Shown: positions 18,788 through 30,000 of the stretch, one piece after another
How positions within the stretch are numbered: the first letter of the stretch is position 1
Layout: the number at the start of each line of letters is the position of its first letter
Assembly (NCBI RefSeq): GCF_028713855.1
Contig: NZ_JAQTNN010000001.1
Span: forward strand, 148,596 to 212,595
Reading direction: 5' to 3'
DNA length: 64,000 nucleotides
From: Sulfuricurvum sp.
Lineage (GTDB): Bacteria; Campylobacterota; Campylobacteria; Campylobacterales; Sulfurimonadaceae
Program-made: the position numbers and the translations under genes
The notes under the pieces: generated by a model
What the model was told of the DNA's origin: nothing
Database searches by the model: none
The model's input: only the letters and a program-made list of their open reading frames with translations

Positions 18788-19354
18788 ATGGCAACAATCG
18801 GTATGGGTGATATCAAAAAAGGTGTACGTTTGGAGATTACGGGTGTTCCGTATAAAGTAGTCGAATTCCAACACGTTAAACCGGGTAAAGGGGCGGCATT
18901 CGTCCGTTGTAAAGTAAAGAGTTTCTTGAACGGTAAAGTGATCGAAAAAACGATCCATGCGGGAGACAAATTCGAAGTACCTAATTTGGTTCATACCACG
19001 ATGCAATTTTTGTATGACGATGGCGAAATGCTTCAGTTTATGGATAACGAAAGCTACGAGCAACTCGGTCTTACGTACGATCAATGTGAAGATGCGATGA
19101 AATGGATCAAAGACGGCACCAGCGTTCAAATGATCTTCCATAACGGAAATGCAATCAGCGTTGAAGCACCGGAAATCATGGAACTCAAAATTGTTGAAAC
19201 TCCGCCAAACTTCAAAGGGGACACGTCAAGCGGTTCTAAAAAACCGGCTACACTTGAAACCGGTGCGGTTGTACAAGTACCTTACCATGTTCTTGAAGGC
19301 GATATTATCCGTGTTAACACCGTTGAGGGTGAATACATGGAGAAAGTTAAATAA
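18788..19354 (+). CDS. efp: Translation elongation factor P
   Basis: EF-P binds between the P and E sites of stalled ribosomes and promotes peptide-bond formation at polyproline stretches. The 188 residues cover the KOW-like domain I and two OB-fold domains. Loop [12 protein letters not shown] carries K34, the position beta-lysylated in E. coli. The C-terminal family signature [20 protein letters not shown] is intact. No epmA or epmB genes are in the window, so modification cannot be judged. It has a good promoter and is followed by a hairpin terminator. Confidence 0.97.
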   Translation: MATIGMGDIKKGVRLEITGVPYKVVEFQHVKPGKGAAFVRCKVKSFLNGKVIEKTIHAGDKFEVPNLVHTTMQFLYDDGEMLQFMDNESYEQLGLTYDQCEDAMKWIKDGTSVQMIFHNGNAISVEAPEIMELKIVETPPNFKGDTSSGSKKPATLETGAVVQVPYHVLEGDIIRVNTVEGEYMEKVK

Positions 19355-19363
19355 TCTCTTCTC

Positions 19364-19398
19364 CTCCCGATTTTTCGGGAGTACACTTCACTTTTTTT
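19364..19398 (+). terminator. Intrinsic terminator after efp
   Basis: CTCCCGA (19364-19370) and TCGGGAG (19375-19381) form a 7-bp GC-rich stem with a TTTT loop, 10 nt after the efp stop. A T-rich tract (CTTTTTTTCTCTTTT) follows after about 8 nt, further away than in an ideal terminator. Confidence 0.6.
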
Positions 19399-19444
19399 CT
19401 CTTTTCTAAATCAAATCATTAATTCTTATTTTTATATTTGAGAG

Positions 19445-19450
19445 TACAAT
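19445..19450 (+). promoter_or_regulatory. Possible -10 element of the DJ-1 family gene
   Basis: TACAAT 33 nt upstream of the ATG at 19484, in an AT-rich gap after the efp terminator. A CCGGAG ribosome-binding site precedes the start. No clear -35. Confidence 0.4.
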
Positions 19451-19483
19451 AATGACATTAATCCTTATGATCCGGAGTTACCT

Positions 19484-20047
19484 ATGCCTAAAGTTTTAGT
19501 TCCTATCGCAACAGGTTTTGAAGAAATCGAAGCCGTTTGTATCATCGATGTTTTGCGTCGTGGGGGGATCGAAGTTATTATAGGATCACTCGATGAATCG
19601 CTGATGATCAAAGGGGCTCACGGCATTACGCTTCAAGCTGACCGTCCGATCGATGGATTGAGTTCCGATGAACTAGACATGATCATTCTACCCGGAGGGT
19701 GGGGAAATACCAAAATACTGGCCACTAATTTGGCTGTTCAGTCCCTTTTAAAACTAATGGATTCAAAAGGGAAAGCTATCGGTGCAATTTGTGCCGCTCC
19801 GTATGCTCTTTATACCGCAGGTGTTCTCAAAGAGGGGTACACCTGTTATCCGAGCATCGAAGAGAAAATTGACGTGGCCGGATTTCACGGTGAAGCTTCG
19901 GTTGTCGAAACGGATAATATTATGACATCACGCGGTCCCGGGACGGCAATTTGCTTTGGTTTGGCTATTGTCAAAAAACTTGTGGGCAAGGATGTTTATG
20001 AGGATCTTCGAACTGATTTGTTAGCCGAATATTGTGCGGCTTTATAA
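19484..20047 (+). CDS. DJ-1/PfpI family protein (ThiJ/YajL-like)
   Basis: A 187-residue class I glutamine-amidotransferase-like protein of the DJ-1 branch. It has the N-terminal glutamate region ATGFEEIEAV, the nucleophile-elbow cysteine C103 in GAICAAPYAL, and the GGWGNTK and TSRGPGTAI loops. Relatives act as chaperones, deglycases or glyoxalases in oxidative and carbonyl stress; the exact activity cannot be read from sequence. Its 3' end overlaps the next gene by 14 nt. Confidence 0.9.
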   Translation: MPKVLVPIATGFEEIEAVCIIDVLRRGGIEVIIGSLDESLMIKGAHGITLQADRPIDGLSSDELDMIILPGGWGNTKILATNLAVQSLLKLMDSKGKAIGAICAAPYALYTAGVLKEGYTCYPSIEEKIDVAGFHGEASVVETDNIMTSRGPGTAICFGLAIVKKLVGKDVYEDLRTDLLAEYCAAL

Positions 20048-20780
20048 CTTCCTTTTTCTCTTTTTAATCTCTCCCTCCGTATGGGGAGAGGTTCATTTAG
20101 CTTCAAGTGAAAGTTACTCACAAGAAAATGCCGCCGAGTATTGCCGTACTTTGGGCAATGGATGGCGTCTAATGAGTATTTCTGAAATCTATCTTCTCCC
20201 TAAAACCACCCCTTTTAATCTAACCTATAGTTATTGGTCATCGGATCAAACCGCTGCTGATAACACTGAAATCGGTACGGGGAGTCAGGGGGATGGCGGT
20301 ATTATTCCGATGCTTGGATACAGCTTTTTCCCAAAAGAACGCAATATTACTCTCTCTCCGGGGTGGAAACGGATATCTGCCGCTTGTAGTAATGAGGTAA
20401 AGAATAAACGAGTACAGGAGTATAGTCTCATTCCAGAAGGGACTAGAGATCCGTTCTCCGGAATTATCTGGCTTTCACTGGATGCCATCGATAAACGGCT
20501 TAAATACACGCATGATGATGCCAAAGAGATGTGCGAAAACCTCACCCTTTATGGCCGTTCTTGGCGTTTGCCGACGGTGGAAGAACTGTATGGGATTGTC
20601 GATTATGCGTTTACCCGCCCGAGCGTAGATATGAAGTTTTTCGGGGTAATGATGCAGCGATATTATTGGACAAGTGATTCTTTAAACGATAAAGAGGCGT
20701 ATGTCGTCGGATTTAAACTCGGAGGGATTGCGACCGCTCCGAAAAGTGAAGCGGTATATGCACGGTGCGTGAGTGAATAA
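20034..20780 (+). CDS. Secreted protein with two DUF1566/Lcl-like domains
   Basis: A 248-residue protein with a probable signal peptide (GTG-started RLYNFLFLFLISPSVWG). Two similar units follow: YSQENAAEYCRTLGNGWRLMSISEIYLL with YWSSDQ, and YTHDDAKEMCENLTLYGRSWRLPTVEELYGI with YYWTSD. A Cys-containing ending appears after each (AACSNE; ARCVSE). This is the DUF1566/Lcl pattern (A..C, WRLP, YWTS, C) found in exported, C-type-lectin-like fold proteins of unknown ligand. The GTG start at 20034 lies 14 nt inside the DJ-1 gene with no strong ribosome-binding site, so translation may be coupled to it. It converges on the FIST-MCP gene with a 12-nt gap. Confidence 0.7.
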   Translation: MRLYNFLFLFLISPSVWGEVHLASSESYSQENAAEYCRTLGNGWRLMSISEIYLLPKTTPFNLTYSYWSSDQTAADNTEIGTGSQGDGGIIPMLGYSFFPKERNITLSPGWKRISAACSNEVKNKRVQEYSLIPEGTRDPFSGIIWLSLDAIDKRLKYTHDDAKEMCENLTLYGRSWRLPTVEELYGIVDYAFTRPSVDMKFFGVMMQRYYWTSDSLNDKEAYVVGFKLGGIATAPKSEAVYARCVSE

Positions 20781-20792
20781 TTATTCTGAATG

Positions 20793-22796
20793 CTAGTGAT
20801 TCAGAATATCCAGTGTTTTTTCATAGGTTTGTAATTTTGATAACTCATCATTGAGATTTTCGGTTAGCAACGACTGAGAACGCAATTCTTGTGAAACAAC
20901 TTGGCTCTCATGGGATAAACTTTCCATTTCATGAGATAGTTTTGAACTTTTAGAGGCCATATCGATAAGTCCGCTGCTGACACCACCCATGGTATCACTG
21001 ATACTTTCTACTGCTTGGATAATAGTGCTGACGGATGCGTTCGTTTCAGAGAGACTTTTCTGGGTTCGTTCAGCCAGTTTTCGTACTTCATCGGCAACAA
21101 CGGCAAATCCGCGGCCGTGTTCACCTGCACGTGCTGCTTCTATTGCGGCGTTGAGGGCGAGGAGATTGGTTTGATCGGCAATATCAGAGATAACACTAAG
21201 AACGGTACGTATTTCACGTACGTTACCGGTTAAACTTTCTACTTCTGAGGAGAGATTACTGTTATCTGCACTGCTTTTTTCCATATTGTTTGCGAAAATG
21301 GTGAATTGATCTTTGACATTTGTGAGTTGTGTCCCGATCGTATCAATCGAATCAACGGCATTGCGGATGGAGTTACCGATGGTTTGTATCACGGGCATAC
21401 TCTCTTTCATTTGAGTGAGCATTGCTTTATTGATATTATCGATCATGTTTTGTCGATTGATTTTACGTAGAAGGAAATAGCTTTTAAATCCGGCATATTT
21501 TTGGACAAAACTATCAATATACTCATCATTAAACGATCTATTCTCAACATGGTAAAAGAAAATTGCCGTTAGCGTTTGGTTGATATTAACCCCCAAAAGT
21601 TCACCAAATGTTGAGAATCCGGCTACGGGGATATCGTTAAAAGCACGGAGATTATTGAGCTCTTTGGTATTGAATAAACGTCGTAAAATACAATCGTTGA
21701 AGATGGCTCCGATTGCTTTGGGCTTGTTGCGGCTAAAATCAGAATAATTCTCAGATGTTGTTTGGACAAAATCCGTTTTTTCAAGGAGAATCAGTTCTTC
21801 TCCGGCCTCAATATCACAATAAAAATGGATGGCATTGGAAGCTATGTCTATCGAAGCAATGGAACGAACATATATCTCACCGTCGATTTCGATACCGAAG
21901 GTGAAGTTTGCCAGTTTGACATCCAATTGTTCTGGTGAACACTTAAAATGCGCTGTCAGTGCATCAACGGCACTGATTTGCGTATTGGTTTTTAAATCCA
22001 AAAATGCATTGACAATTCGTTTGATAGGATTGGCATCCAATACCGTAAATTTTGTCATTGATTTTCGGAAGTTTTGACTTTTGAAAATTCCGAATCGATA
22101 GGCAGGATTAAATTTGATAAAAGTAATGAGTGCATGGTGACGTAATGCACGTGTTCCATCAAATAAGTAGGTGTTTTGAAAATCGAGTTTTCCTCCTGCA
22201 CTCCCTCCTACGAGAAGACAGGGAAAGCTGCCGACATTGTAGACCGCTTCCATAAAGAAACTCTCGCTGGCAGATAGACCGTCGATGAGTGTATATCCGA
22301 GCGTATCTTCATGATTCATTTTAAACGGGACACGAACACGTCGTAGCTCATCAGAGATTGCCGCAACTCTGTCTGCTGCATTTTTTGAGCTGCTTCCGAT
22401 GTCTTCACTTTTGAGAGGGATCGATGCTACATAAACATTACTAATCATCTCTTTTGCAAACAGCATCAAAACGATATTGTCACCGGTTCCGGCATCGGTT
22501 TGAGAATAGAGGTGAGAGAGGGGTGTTGATTTGTCAAAACTGCATAACTCACCGGCGCTAGTGGAAAGGATGAGGGTTGTATCACTGGGTAGTGTTTGTT
22601 TGAGTCGTGAAGATACGGTGGTAAAATCGAGGGAAGGAGAGACAAATCCGATAACCACTTTAGGGATAAGAGGGAGGCGTTCAAGTTTACCGCTGCTAAT
22701 TTCCGATTCTCGTAATGTTATAGACATCATAGCATTGTCAATCTGATTCACAATTTTTTCTTGCGTATCAGCAGTTTTAAAAAGACCAAACATCAT
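20793..22796 (-). CDS. Cytosolic chemoreceptor with FIST sensory domain
   Basis: A 667-residue protein. The first ~400 residues are FIST_N/FIST_C ([59 protein letters not shown]), a domain proposed to bind small ligands such as amino acids. The C-terminal ~220 residues form an MCP signalling coiled coil with the conserved hairpin tip ([30 protein letters not shown], about residues 540-575). No transmembrane segment is visible, so it should sense an intracellular ligand and feed CheA/CheW. Start: AGGAAAT just upstream of two adjacent ATGs (22796 and 22793). It follows the MCP gene at 22819 by 22 nt and is likely co-transcribed with it. Confidence 0.9.
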   Translation of the reverse strand: MMFGLFKTADTQEKIVNQIDNAMMSITLRESEISSGKLERLPLIPKVVIGFVSPSLDFTTVSSRLKQTLPSDTTLILSTSAGELCSFDKSTPLSHLYSQTDAGTGDNIVLMLFAKEMISNVYVASIPLKSEDIGSSSKNAADRVAAISDELRRVRVPFKMNHEDTLGYTLIDGLSASESFFMEAVYNVGSFPCLLVGGSAGGKLDFQNTYLFDGTRALRHHALITFIKFNPAYRFGIFKSQNFRKSMTKFTVLDANPIKRIVNAFLDLKTNTQISAVDALTAHFKCSPEQLDVKLANFTFGIEIDGEIYVRSIASIDIASNAIHFYCDIEAGEELILLEKTDFVQTTSENYSDFSRNKPKAIGAIFNDCILRRLFNTKELNNLRAFNDIPVAGFSTFGELLGVNINQTLTAIFFYHVENRSFNDEYIDSFVQKYAGFKSYFLLRKINRQNMIDNINKAMLTQMKESMPVIQTIGNSIRNAVDSIDTIGTQLTNVKDQFTIFANNMEKSSADNSNLSSEVESLTGNVREIRTVLSVISDIADQTNLLALNAAIEAARAGEHGRGFAVVADEVRKLAERTQKSLSETNASVSTIIQAVESISDTMGGVSSGLIDMASKSSKLSHEMESLSHESQVVSQELRSQSLLTENLNDELSKLQTYEKTLDILNH

Positions 22797-22818
22797 ATTT
22801 CCTTTATATTAATTTTAG

Positions 22819-24447
22819 TTAAGCATGAAATCGGCTGAGTTGGTTGTTTAGACCTTCTACAACATGGGATAAATGTTCCGCAGTACTGGCAATTTCTTCG
22901 ATACTTCGAGCATTGGTACGCGTTAACTCATTAATATTGGCTAGACCGGATGCCATGGTTTCGACTTCAGACATATTTTTATCGGCATCTATAACCAGTT
23001 TTTTGATAGCTTCGGTCGTTTGTTGTACAACAGTGACAGCCTGAGCAATGCTATCACCAACAAAGTGGGATTTCTTTTCGATTTGTTGAATCTGTTTAAC
23101 ATTTTGTCCCATTTGCACAGTTGCTTCTTCGATAGAGCCGACAATCAGTGAAATGGTGGCGTTGGTCTGTGTCAAGCTCCCCTGTGTCCGTTCCGCAAGC
23201 TTTCTGACTTCATCGGCAACAACGGCAAATCCGCGTCCGTGTTCACCCGCCCGCGCTGCTTCGATGGCCGCATTGAGTGCGAGTAGATTGGTTTGATTGG
23301 CTATATCACCAATAACGGAGAGTACTTCACTGATTTGGTGTGCAGTAGTGGTCAATTCATGCAGTTTGTCGGCAAAAATTGTTTCGACTTCTGCACTGCT
23401 GCGAATCATCAAAATCATATCATCAAGTTCACGTTGGGAAAGGATGAGCGTCTCATTGGCGGATATGATTTCGTTGCGGGTTTGTTCATTATCCTGTTTA
23501 CTACGATTGAGTTGGGTAATGAGATGTTCGGTATTAAAATGGATATGTTGAACCAATTGGGCTTCATCTTCCATTCGGTGTCCGATATTAAGCGATGTCT
23601 GTGACAGCTCTATGGAGACGGAAGCATTTTCCTCGGATGAGCGTTTAGCACTTTGTACCATGTGTTGTGTCGCTTCAATAAACGCGTTAATGGAAGCTGC
23701 AGTTTTCCCGGGTTCATCGTCTCCGGGGATATTTAACCGCTTGGTAAGATCACCATTACCGGTGGCAAGTTCTTGAGCCATGGTTTGCATCATGAAAAGT
23801 TTGGTCGTGATTGAACGGCGAAGACCTATAATGGAAAAGAGCAAGATTACGATAAGGAGAAATGAAATTCCAATCATGCGAGTAGCAATCACCGTAAATT
23901 CATTTTCAACATCGTCAACATAGACTCCGGTGCCGATAATCCATCCCCATTGATTAAAAAGACGGACATAAGAGAGTTTTGGCAGAGGGGTATCATTACC
24001 CGGTTTGGCCCACATGTAATCAACATATCCTTCGCTATGCTCCTTTGCAACTTTTCCGAATTCAACAAAAAGGTTTTTTCCGTTTGGATCTTTTATATTT
24101 GATAAATCTGTATTGTCCAGCTTGGGTTTGATCGGATGCATGATTCCGCGGATATCGGTATCAAGGATGAAAAAATACTCTTCTCCACTGTAGCGGAGAT
24201 TTTTGATGGCGTTTTTAGCAGCCTCTTGAGCTGCTGCCTGTGTCATTTTTCCCTCAGAAATCTCTTTATCATAGTAGGACATTAATGTGCATGCCGTATC
24301 GATTTGCGTTTTCAACATGTTTTTTTTGGAATCCAATAACTCATTTTTAACGGTCGAGAGTGAAAAGGCGACTAAAATGATCAAAATTACGGGAATTACT
24401 ACCGCTAAAACGGTTAGTTTCGTCTTGATTGTTATATTATCCGTCAT
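22819..24447 (-). CDS. Methyl-accepting chemotaxis protein with periplasmic Cache domain
   Basis: A 542-residue membrane chemoreceptor. TM1 ([20 protein letters not shown]) is followed by a single Cache domain ([52 protein letters not shown]). TM2 ([19 protein letters not shown]), a HAMP-like segment and a complete MCP signalling domain ([21 protein letters not shown]) come next. sCache_2 receptors often bind small organic acids, but the ligand is unknown. The ATG at 24447 has an AAAGGAT ribosome-binding site; an in-frame TTG at 24492 is rejected. The signalling tip is nearly identical to that of the FIST receptor, so both should join the same array. Confidence 0.92.
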   Translation of the reverse strand: MTDNITIKTKLTVLAVVIPVILIILVAFSLSTVKNELLDSKKNMLKTQIDTACTLMSYYDKEISEGKMTQAAAQEAAKNAIKNLRYSGEEYFFILDTDIRGIMHPIKPKLDNTDLSNIKDPNGKNLFVEFGKVAKEHSEGYVDYMWAKPGNDTPLPKLSYVRLFNQWGWIIGTGVYVDDVENEFTVIATRMIGISFLLIVILLFSIIGLRRSITTKLFMMQTMAQELATGNGDLTKRLNIPGDDEPGKTAASINAFIEATQHMVQSAKRSSEENASVSIELSQTSLNIGHRMEDEAQLVQHIHFNTEHLITQLNRSKQDNEQTRNEIISANETLILSQRELDDMILMIRSSAEVETIFADKLHELTTTAHQISEVLSVIGDIANQTNLLALNAAIEAARAGEHGRGFAVVADEVRKLAERTQGSLTQTNATISLIVGSIEEATVQMGQNVKQIQQIEKKSHFVGDSIAQAVTVVQQTTEAIKKLVIDADKNMSEVETMASGLANINELTRTNARSIEEIASTAEHLSHVVEGLNNQLSRFHA

Positions 24448-24519
24448 GTTGTATCCTTTAAGGATGAAATTTCTTTCCCCTATTGTATACAAAATATTTC
24501 AAATTAGACGAATAAAATA

Positions 24520-24525
24520 ATTATA
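24520..24525 (-). promoter_or_regulatory. Probable -10 element of the MCP operon
   Basis: TATAAT on the minus strand, about 72 nt upstream of the MCP ATG at 24447, in the divergent gap with the malic enzyme gene. No clear -35. Confidence 0.4.
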
Positions 24526-24584
24526 AGTCAGTCATCTTATATTAAATACTACAGGAGAATGAACCTCTTAGAGAGAGTGTGGTG

Positions 24585-24590
24585 TATAAT
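24585..24590 (+). promoter_or_regulatory. Probable -10 element of the malic enzyme gene
   Basis: TATAAT preceded by GTG, 26 nt upstream of the ATG at 24617. An AGAGGT ribosome-binding site follows. The -35 is weak. Confidence 0.55.
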
Positions 24591-24616
24591 CACAAATATT
24601 TTTCATAGAGGTACTT

Positions 24617-25882
24617 ATGAGCCACGATTCTTCCCTAAATCAGCAGGCCCTGCGCTATCATGAACAGCCGTTTCCCGGTAAAATAGCGACTCTTATTACA
24701 AAATCTTTTACGACGCAGAGCGATTTGAGTTTGGCCTATTCTCCCGGGGTAGCCGCTCCGTGTCTGGAGATCCAAAAAAATCCCGATGATGCGTATCGCT
24801 ATACCGCAAAAGGGAATTTGGTTGCGGTTATCTCAAACGGGACGGCAGTACTAGGATTGGGAAATTTAGGGGCACTGGCTTCCAAGCCGGTAATGGAAGG
24901 CAAAGTGATCCTCTTTAAAAAATTTAGTGATTTGGATGCGTATGATATCGAGGTGGATGAAACCGATATCGAGCGCTTTTGCGATACCGTGGCGGCGATT
25001 TCTCCGACGTTCGGAGGGATTAACCTCGAAGATATCAAGGCCCCTGAGTGTTTTGAGATTGAACGTCGTCTTATCGAGCGTCTCGATATTCCGGTCATGC
25101 ATGACGATCAGCACGGTACGGCGGTAATCTCCTCGGCAGGGATCATCAATGCGGCACATATCACCGGACGCTCTTTGGAAACGATGAAAATTGTTATCGT
25201 CGGAGCGGGAGCGGCCGCGATTAGCTGCGGGCGAATTTACCGCTTTATGGGAGTGCGTGAAATCTATATGTCCGATTCCAAAGGGCTGATTCATGCAGGG
25301 CGAAGTGATCTAAACGCGCAAAAACTCGAATTTGTGGCAGCTGAGGGGATGAACCTTTCGCAGGCATTTGAGAATGCGGATGTTGTTGTCGGGCTATCGG
25401 CTCCGGGAAGTTTTACGGTTGCGGATGTAAAACGTATGGCTCCAAATCCTATCATTTTTACCCTCGCGAATCCGACTCCTGAACTTTTTCCTGAAGAGGT
25501 TCGCGCCGTACGTTCTGATGCGATTATCGCGACCGGACGGAGCGATTATCCTAATCAGGTGAATAACGTCCTCGGTTTCCCATTTATCTTTCGCGGAGCG
25601 ATGGATGTGCTAGCCAAAACGATTAACATGGAGATGAAAGTGGCGGCGTCTCATGCTTTGGCATCCCTGACACGTCAAGAGATTCCGGAATATTTGAATG
25701 ATCTGTATGGAACACAATTGGAATTTGGTGCTGAGTACATTATCCCCAAACCGTTCGATAAGAGGCTTATCGTCGAAGTTTCTGCCAGCGTTGCGGAAGC
25801 GGCGGTCAAAAGCGGTGTGGCACGGGTAAAAGAGTTTGATCTTGAAACGTATCGAATCCAACTGGCTAAGCGGTTGGACTAA
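24617..25882 (+). CDS. NAD(P)-dependent malic enzyme (malate to pyruvate + CO2)
   Basis: A 421-residue oxaloacetate-decarboxylating malate dehydrogenase linking the reverse TCA/C4 pool to pyruvate and reducing power. Family landmarks are LAYSPGVAAPCLEI with the catalytic Tyr region, NGTAVLGLGNLGALASKPVMEGK, the metal-binding DIEVDETD, VMHDDQHGTAVISSAG, and a Rossmann motif VIVGAGAAAISC. It is the short bacterial form without the C-terminal phosphotransacetylase-like domain seen in E. coli MaeB. Cofactor preference is not certain from sequence. The next gene begins 11 nt downstream. Confidence 0.95.
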   Translation: MSHDSSLNQQALRYHEQPFPGKIATLITKSFTTQSDLSLAYSPGVAAPCLEIQKNPDDAYRYTAKGNLVAVISNGTAVLGLGNLGALASKPVMEGKVILFKKFSDLDAYDIEVDETDIERFCDTVAAISPTFGGINLEDIKAPECFEIERRLIERLDIPVMHDDQHGTAVISSAGIINAAHITGRSLETMKIVIVGAGAAAISCGRIYRFMGVREIYMSDSKGLIHAGRSDLNAQKLEFVAAEGMNLSQAFENADVVVGLSAPGSFTVADVKRMAPNPIIFTLANPTPELFPEEVRAVRSDAIIATGRSDYPNQVNNVLGFPFIFRGAMDVLAKTINMEMKVAASHALASLTRQEIPEYLNDLYGTQLEFGAEYIIPKPFDKRLIVEVSASVAEAAVKSGVARVKEFDLETYRIQLAKRLD

Positions 25883-25893
25883 AGTGAACAAAG

Positions 25894-26535
25894 ATGTCTA
25901 AAGGGGGGCATATACGTCTGAATCTCATCAGTTTAGGCGGTTTTTTTCTGCTTGCTTTATTGGGTTATACGGGTTTTCATGCGTATGATACTTTGACATG
26001 GTTTATGGAAGTTCTTCCCGTATTGATTGCGTTGCCTGTTATGTTGTTCACGTATCGCCGTTTTCCTCTAACATCACTCCTTTATGCCGTGATTTTATTC
26101 CATTCCATTGTTCTTATATTCGGAGGAATGTATACGTATGCCCGTGTCCCATTCGGATTTGAGATCGCACAATGGTTCGATCTTACTCGAAATCCGTACG
26201 ATAAAATCGGCCATTTTATGCAGGGTTTCGCTCCGGCTTTGATTGCACGTGAAATCTTGATTCGCGGAAACTATGTCAACGGACGCCGTATGTTGAACTT
26301 CATTGTGATATGTATTGTACTTGCGATCAGTGCGTCGTATGAGCTGATCGAGTGGGGTGCGGCACTTTGGATGGGGCAGGGCGCGGATGAGTTTTTAGGG
26401 ACACAAGGTGATATTTGGGATACGCAATCGGATATGTTTTTTGCTTTGATAGGAAGCAGTGTTGCTATCAGTTTTTTCTCTCGTTTTCACGATAAATTGA
26501 TTACAAAAGTGGGTGATAATGAAAATTCTTGTTGA
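25894..26535 (+). CDS. DUF2238/YjdF-family integral membrane protein
   Basis: A 213-residue polytopic protein with about six hydrophobic segments. Conserved family motifs are YTYARVPFG, NPYDKIGHFMQGFAPALIAREILIR and YELIEWGAAL followed by GTQGDIWDTQSDM. This is the YjdF/DUF2238 pattern, with His, Glu and Asp residues placed between membrane helices. Function is unknown. It lies 11 nt after the malic enzyme gene and its 3' end overlaps the next gene by 17 nt, so all three are probably one transcript. Confidence 0.85.
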   Translation: MSKGGHIRLNLISLGGFFLLALLGYTGFHAYDTLTWFMEVLPVLIALPVMLFTYRRFPLTSLLYAVILFHSIVLIFGGMYTYARVPFGFEIAQWFDLTRNPYDKIGHFMQGFAPALIAREILIRGNYVNGRRMLNFIVICIVLAISASYELIEWGAALWMGQGADEFLGTQGDIWDTQSDMFFALIGSSVAISFFSRFHDKLITKVGDNENSC

Positions 26536-26965
26536 TGCGGATGCCTTTCCAAATGCACTCAAAGAAATTTTGCTTCGAGCTGTACTAAAGCGCAAGATTA
26601 CGACGATTTTTATTGCCAATAAGCAAATCGGAATTCCGAATGTTCCTTTTGTCTCGATGGAAGTAGTGGCGCAAGGCCCCGATGAAGCGGATCATCGTAT
26701 CGCCGAGCTGTGTGAAGCGTGTGATTTAGTAATAACGGCGGACATTCCTTTGGCTGATCGGATCGTGACAATCGGAGCAGTCGGTCTCGATCCGCGAGGG
26801 ACGATATACGATGAGAACAACATCAAACACCTCCTCGCAATGCGTAATCTGATGGAGGAGCTGCGCAATAATGGAGAAATCACGGGTGGCCCCAGTGCTA
26901 TCGGAGAAAAAACGGTGAGAATGTTTGCGGACGGGTTGAATAAACTGCTTTCGAAACGATTGTAA
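26519..26965 (+). CDS. YaiI/YqxD family protein (DUF188, PIN-like fold)
   Basis: A 148-residue member of the UPF0178/DUF188 family. The N-terminal KILVDADAFP, GPDEADHRIAELCEACDLVITADIPLADRIV and LDPRGTIYDENNI are the family's acidic and conserved motifs, resembling a PIN-type nuclease fold. A biochemical role has not been settled. The ATG at 26519 matches the family start; a GTG two codons earlier (26513) is also possible. It overlaps the preceding yjdF-like gene. Confidence 0.88.
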   Translation: MKILVDADAFPNALKEILLRAVLKRKITTIFIANKQIGIPNVPFVSMEVVAQGPDEADHRIAELCEACDLVITADIPLADRIVTIGAVGLDPRGTIYDENNIKHLLAMRNLMEELRNNGEITGGPSAIGEKTVRMFADGLNKLLSKRL

Positions 26966-26990
26966 AAGCTCCCCTTTACCCACGAAACAC

Positions 26991-26996
26991 TATAAT
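26991..26996 (+). promoter_or_regulatory. Probable -10 element of dnaE
   Basis: TATAAT 29 nt upstream of the dnaE ATG, just after the yaiI-like gene, with a CAAGG ribosome-binding site following. Confidence 0.5.
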
Positions 26997-27025
26997 CGTT
27001 TTACTTTTTTTCAAGGCATTTTTTC

Positions 27026-30000
27026 ATGAGCACAATCCCTCCGTTTACCCACCTTCATCTCCATACCGAATATTCTCTTCTCGATGGCGCGAACAAGATT
27101 TCAGCTTTAGCGGCGCGAGTCAAAGAACTGGGGATGACTTCGGTCGCGATGAGCGATCACGGGAATATGTTCGGGGCGATTGATTTTTATCAACAGATGA
27201 GAGGGGCAGGACTCAAACCGATCATCGGGATGGAAGCCTACATCCATAACGGTGAAGATTTGGGAGACAAGACGATCAAACAACGTTTTCACGTTTGTTT
27301 GTTTGCCAAAAACGAAGCGGGTTATAAAAACCTCATGTACCTCTCGTCTCAAGCCTATATCAACGGCTTTTACTACTTTCCCCGCATTAACAAACAGCTC
27401 CTTCGTGAGAACTGTGAGGGGATTATCTGCACCTCGGCGTGTTTGCAGGGAGAAGTGAACTGGCATCTCAATACCAACAGCGAACGTAACGTTAAAAACG
27501 GGGCGTTAGGGTACGATGAGGCGAAGCGGATCGCGTTAGAGTACAAAGAGATTTTCGGGGATGATTTTTACATGGAGATCATGCGCCACGGGATAGCCGA
27601 TCAGCTCTTTATCGACGAGCAGGTGATCCGTATCTCTCAAGAGACCAATATCAAACTGATCGCCACCAATGACACCCACTACACCTATGCGGGTGATGCT
27701 CAGTATCACGAAGCATTTATGTGTATCGGGATGAATAAACTCTACGACGACCCGAAGCGGATGCGCCACTCCGTTCATGAGTTTTACATCAAATCCCCCG
27801 AGCAGATGGCACGATTGTTTGCCGACATCCCCGAAGCGCTCTATAACACCCAAGAGATCGTGGATAAGTGCCAGCTCGAACTCAAACTCGGAAACCCGAC
27901 ACCGCCGAATTTCAAATTTACAACCGAATATGCCCTCGAAGAGGGGCTAACTATCGAGGAAGATTCGGAGTACTTTATCCACCGTTGCCGAATCGGTTTG
28001 GATATACGCCTCGAACATGTCCCCGCTGAACGCCATCAGGAGTATCGTGAGCGGCTAGAGTTTGAGATGCAGGTGATCAACCAGATGAAATTCCCCGGCT
28101 ATATGCTGATCGTTTGGGATTTCGTCCGTGAAGCCAAACGGATGGGGATTGCCGTAGGACCGGGGCGGGGATCGGCGGCGGGGAGCCTCGTAGCCTATAG
28201 TCTTGAGATTACCGATATTGACCCGATGAAATATGATTTGCTTTTTGAGCGTTTTCTTAATCCTGAACGGGTATCGATGCCCGATATCGATATGGACTTC
28301 ATGCAAGCGCGTCGCGGCGAGATTATTGACTACGTGGTGCGTAAATACGGGCGAGAGCAGGTGGCGCAGATCATCACGTTTGGTTCACTGTTAGCCAAAG
28401 GGGTTATCCGCGACGTTGCGCGTGTTTTAGAGATGCCTCTCTCCCAAGCCGACATGATGGCGAAACTGATCCCCGATGAACTGGGGATTACCCTCAACGG
28501 TAAAACCAAAGGGGGAGAGTTTAAACCCGGAGCATTCCAAAAAGAGCCGAAAATTTCCGAACTGATCGATAGCGATCCTCAGATAGCGCGTGTGTGGGAG
28601 TTTTCGAAAAAGCTTGAAGGGCTTAAACGCAATGCGGGGATGCACGCGGCGGGAGTCGTTATTTCCAACGAACCGCTTTGGAAGAAAACCCCGATCTACA
28701 AACCCTCAGGCGAGGAGACGTTTGTTACTCAGTATTCGCTCAACTATCTCGAAGACATCGACCTGATCAAATTCGACTTCTTGGGACTTAAAACGCTTGA
28801 TGTTATCGATAACGCGATCAAACTGATCAAAAAACGGTACGACGTCGAGGTAAACTGGCACACGATCGATGAGAACGATCCGAAAGTGTACGAAGTTATC
28901 CAAAGCGGTGACACCATCGGGATGTTCCAGATCGAGAGTTCGGGGATGCAGGATTTGAACAAACGGCTCAAGCCCAGCGTGTTCGAGGACTTGATTGCGG
29001 TACTCGCCCTTTACCGTCCGGGACCGATGGAATCGGGGATGTTGGATGACTTTATCGAGCGTAAACACGGTCGTCAGGCGATCACGTACGTATTCGCCGC
29101 ACTGGAGCCGATCCTAAAACCGACCTATGGGGTTATCGTTTACCAAGAGCAGGTTATGCAGATCGTTCAAACCATCGGGGGGATGAGTCTCGGCGGTGCG
29201 GACATCGTTCGTCGTGCGATGGGGAAAAAGAAACTCGAAGAGATGCAAAAATACAACCGTGAGTTTAGTGAAGGGGCGCAACAGCAGGGGCTAGACTACC
29301 AAAAAGCCTCCGAGCTCTTCGACTTGATCGAAAAATTCGCCGGATACGGATTCAACAAATCCCACTCAGCGGCGTACGCGATGGTTACGTTCCAAACGGC
29401 GTGGCTTAAAACCTACTACCCGCAAGAGTTTATGGCGGCACTCCTCACCTCTGAAAAAGACAACACCGACAAAGTCGTCAAATACATCGACGAAGCCAAA
29501 CGGATGAAAATCTTTCTCGGTGCTCCCGATATCAACCACTCACAGCTTGAATTCTCCGCGATTACCAAAGACGGTCAGGATCAAATCCTCTTCGGTTTGG
29601 GAGCGATCAAAGGGGTCGGGGAAGCGGCGGTCGAGTCGATCCTCGAAGCCAGAGCTGAGGGGGAGTTCAAAGATATTCAAGACTTCACCAACCGTATCGA
29701 ACCGCAAAAAGTGAACAAGCGAGTGATCGAGTGTATTATCAAAGCGGGGGGCTTGGATCATTTTGGATACTCTCGCCGTGCACTCTTGGAGCAGGTCGAA
29801 ACCCTCGTCGAGACGGCAAAAAAAGGTTCGTCTTTGAAAAAAGATGCCCAATTTAGCCTTTTCGGGGATGATGAAGAGGTGACGGCAGTCGAGTTGAGCC
29901 TCAAAAATATGGACGAGTTCGACCTCAAAACGCTGCTGGATTTCGAGAAAGACACCCTCGGATTCTACGTCTCCGGTCATCCGCTCGATAACTTCCGCGA

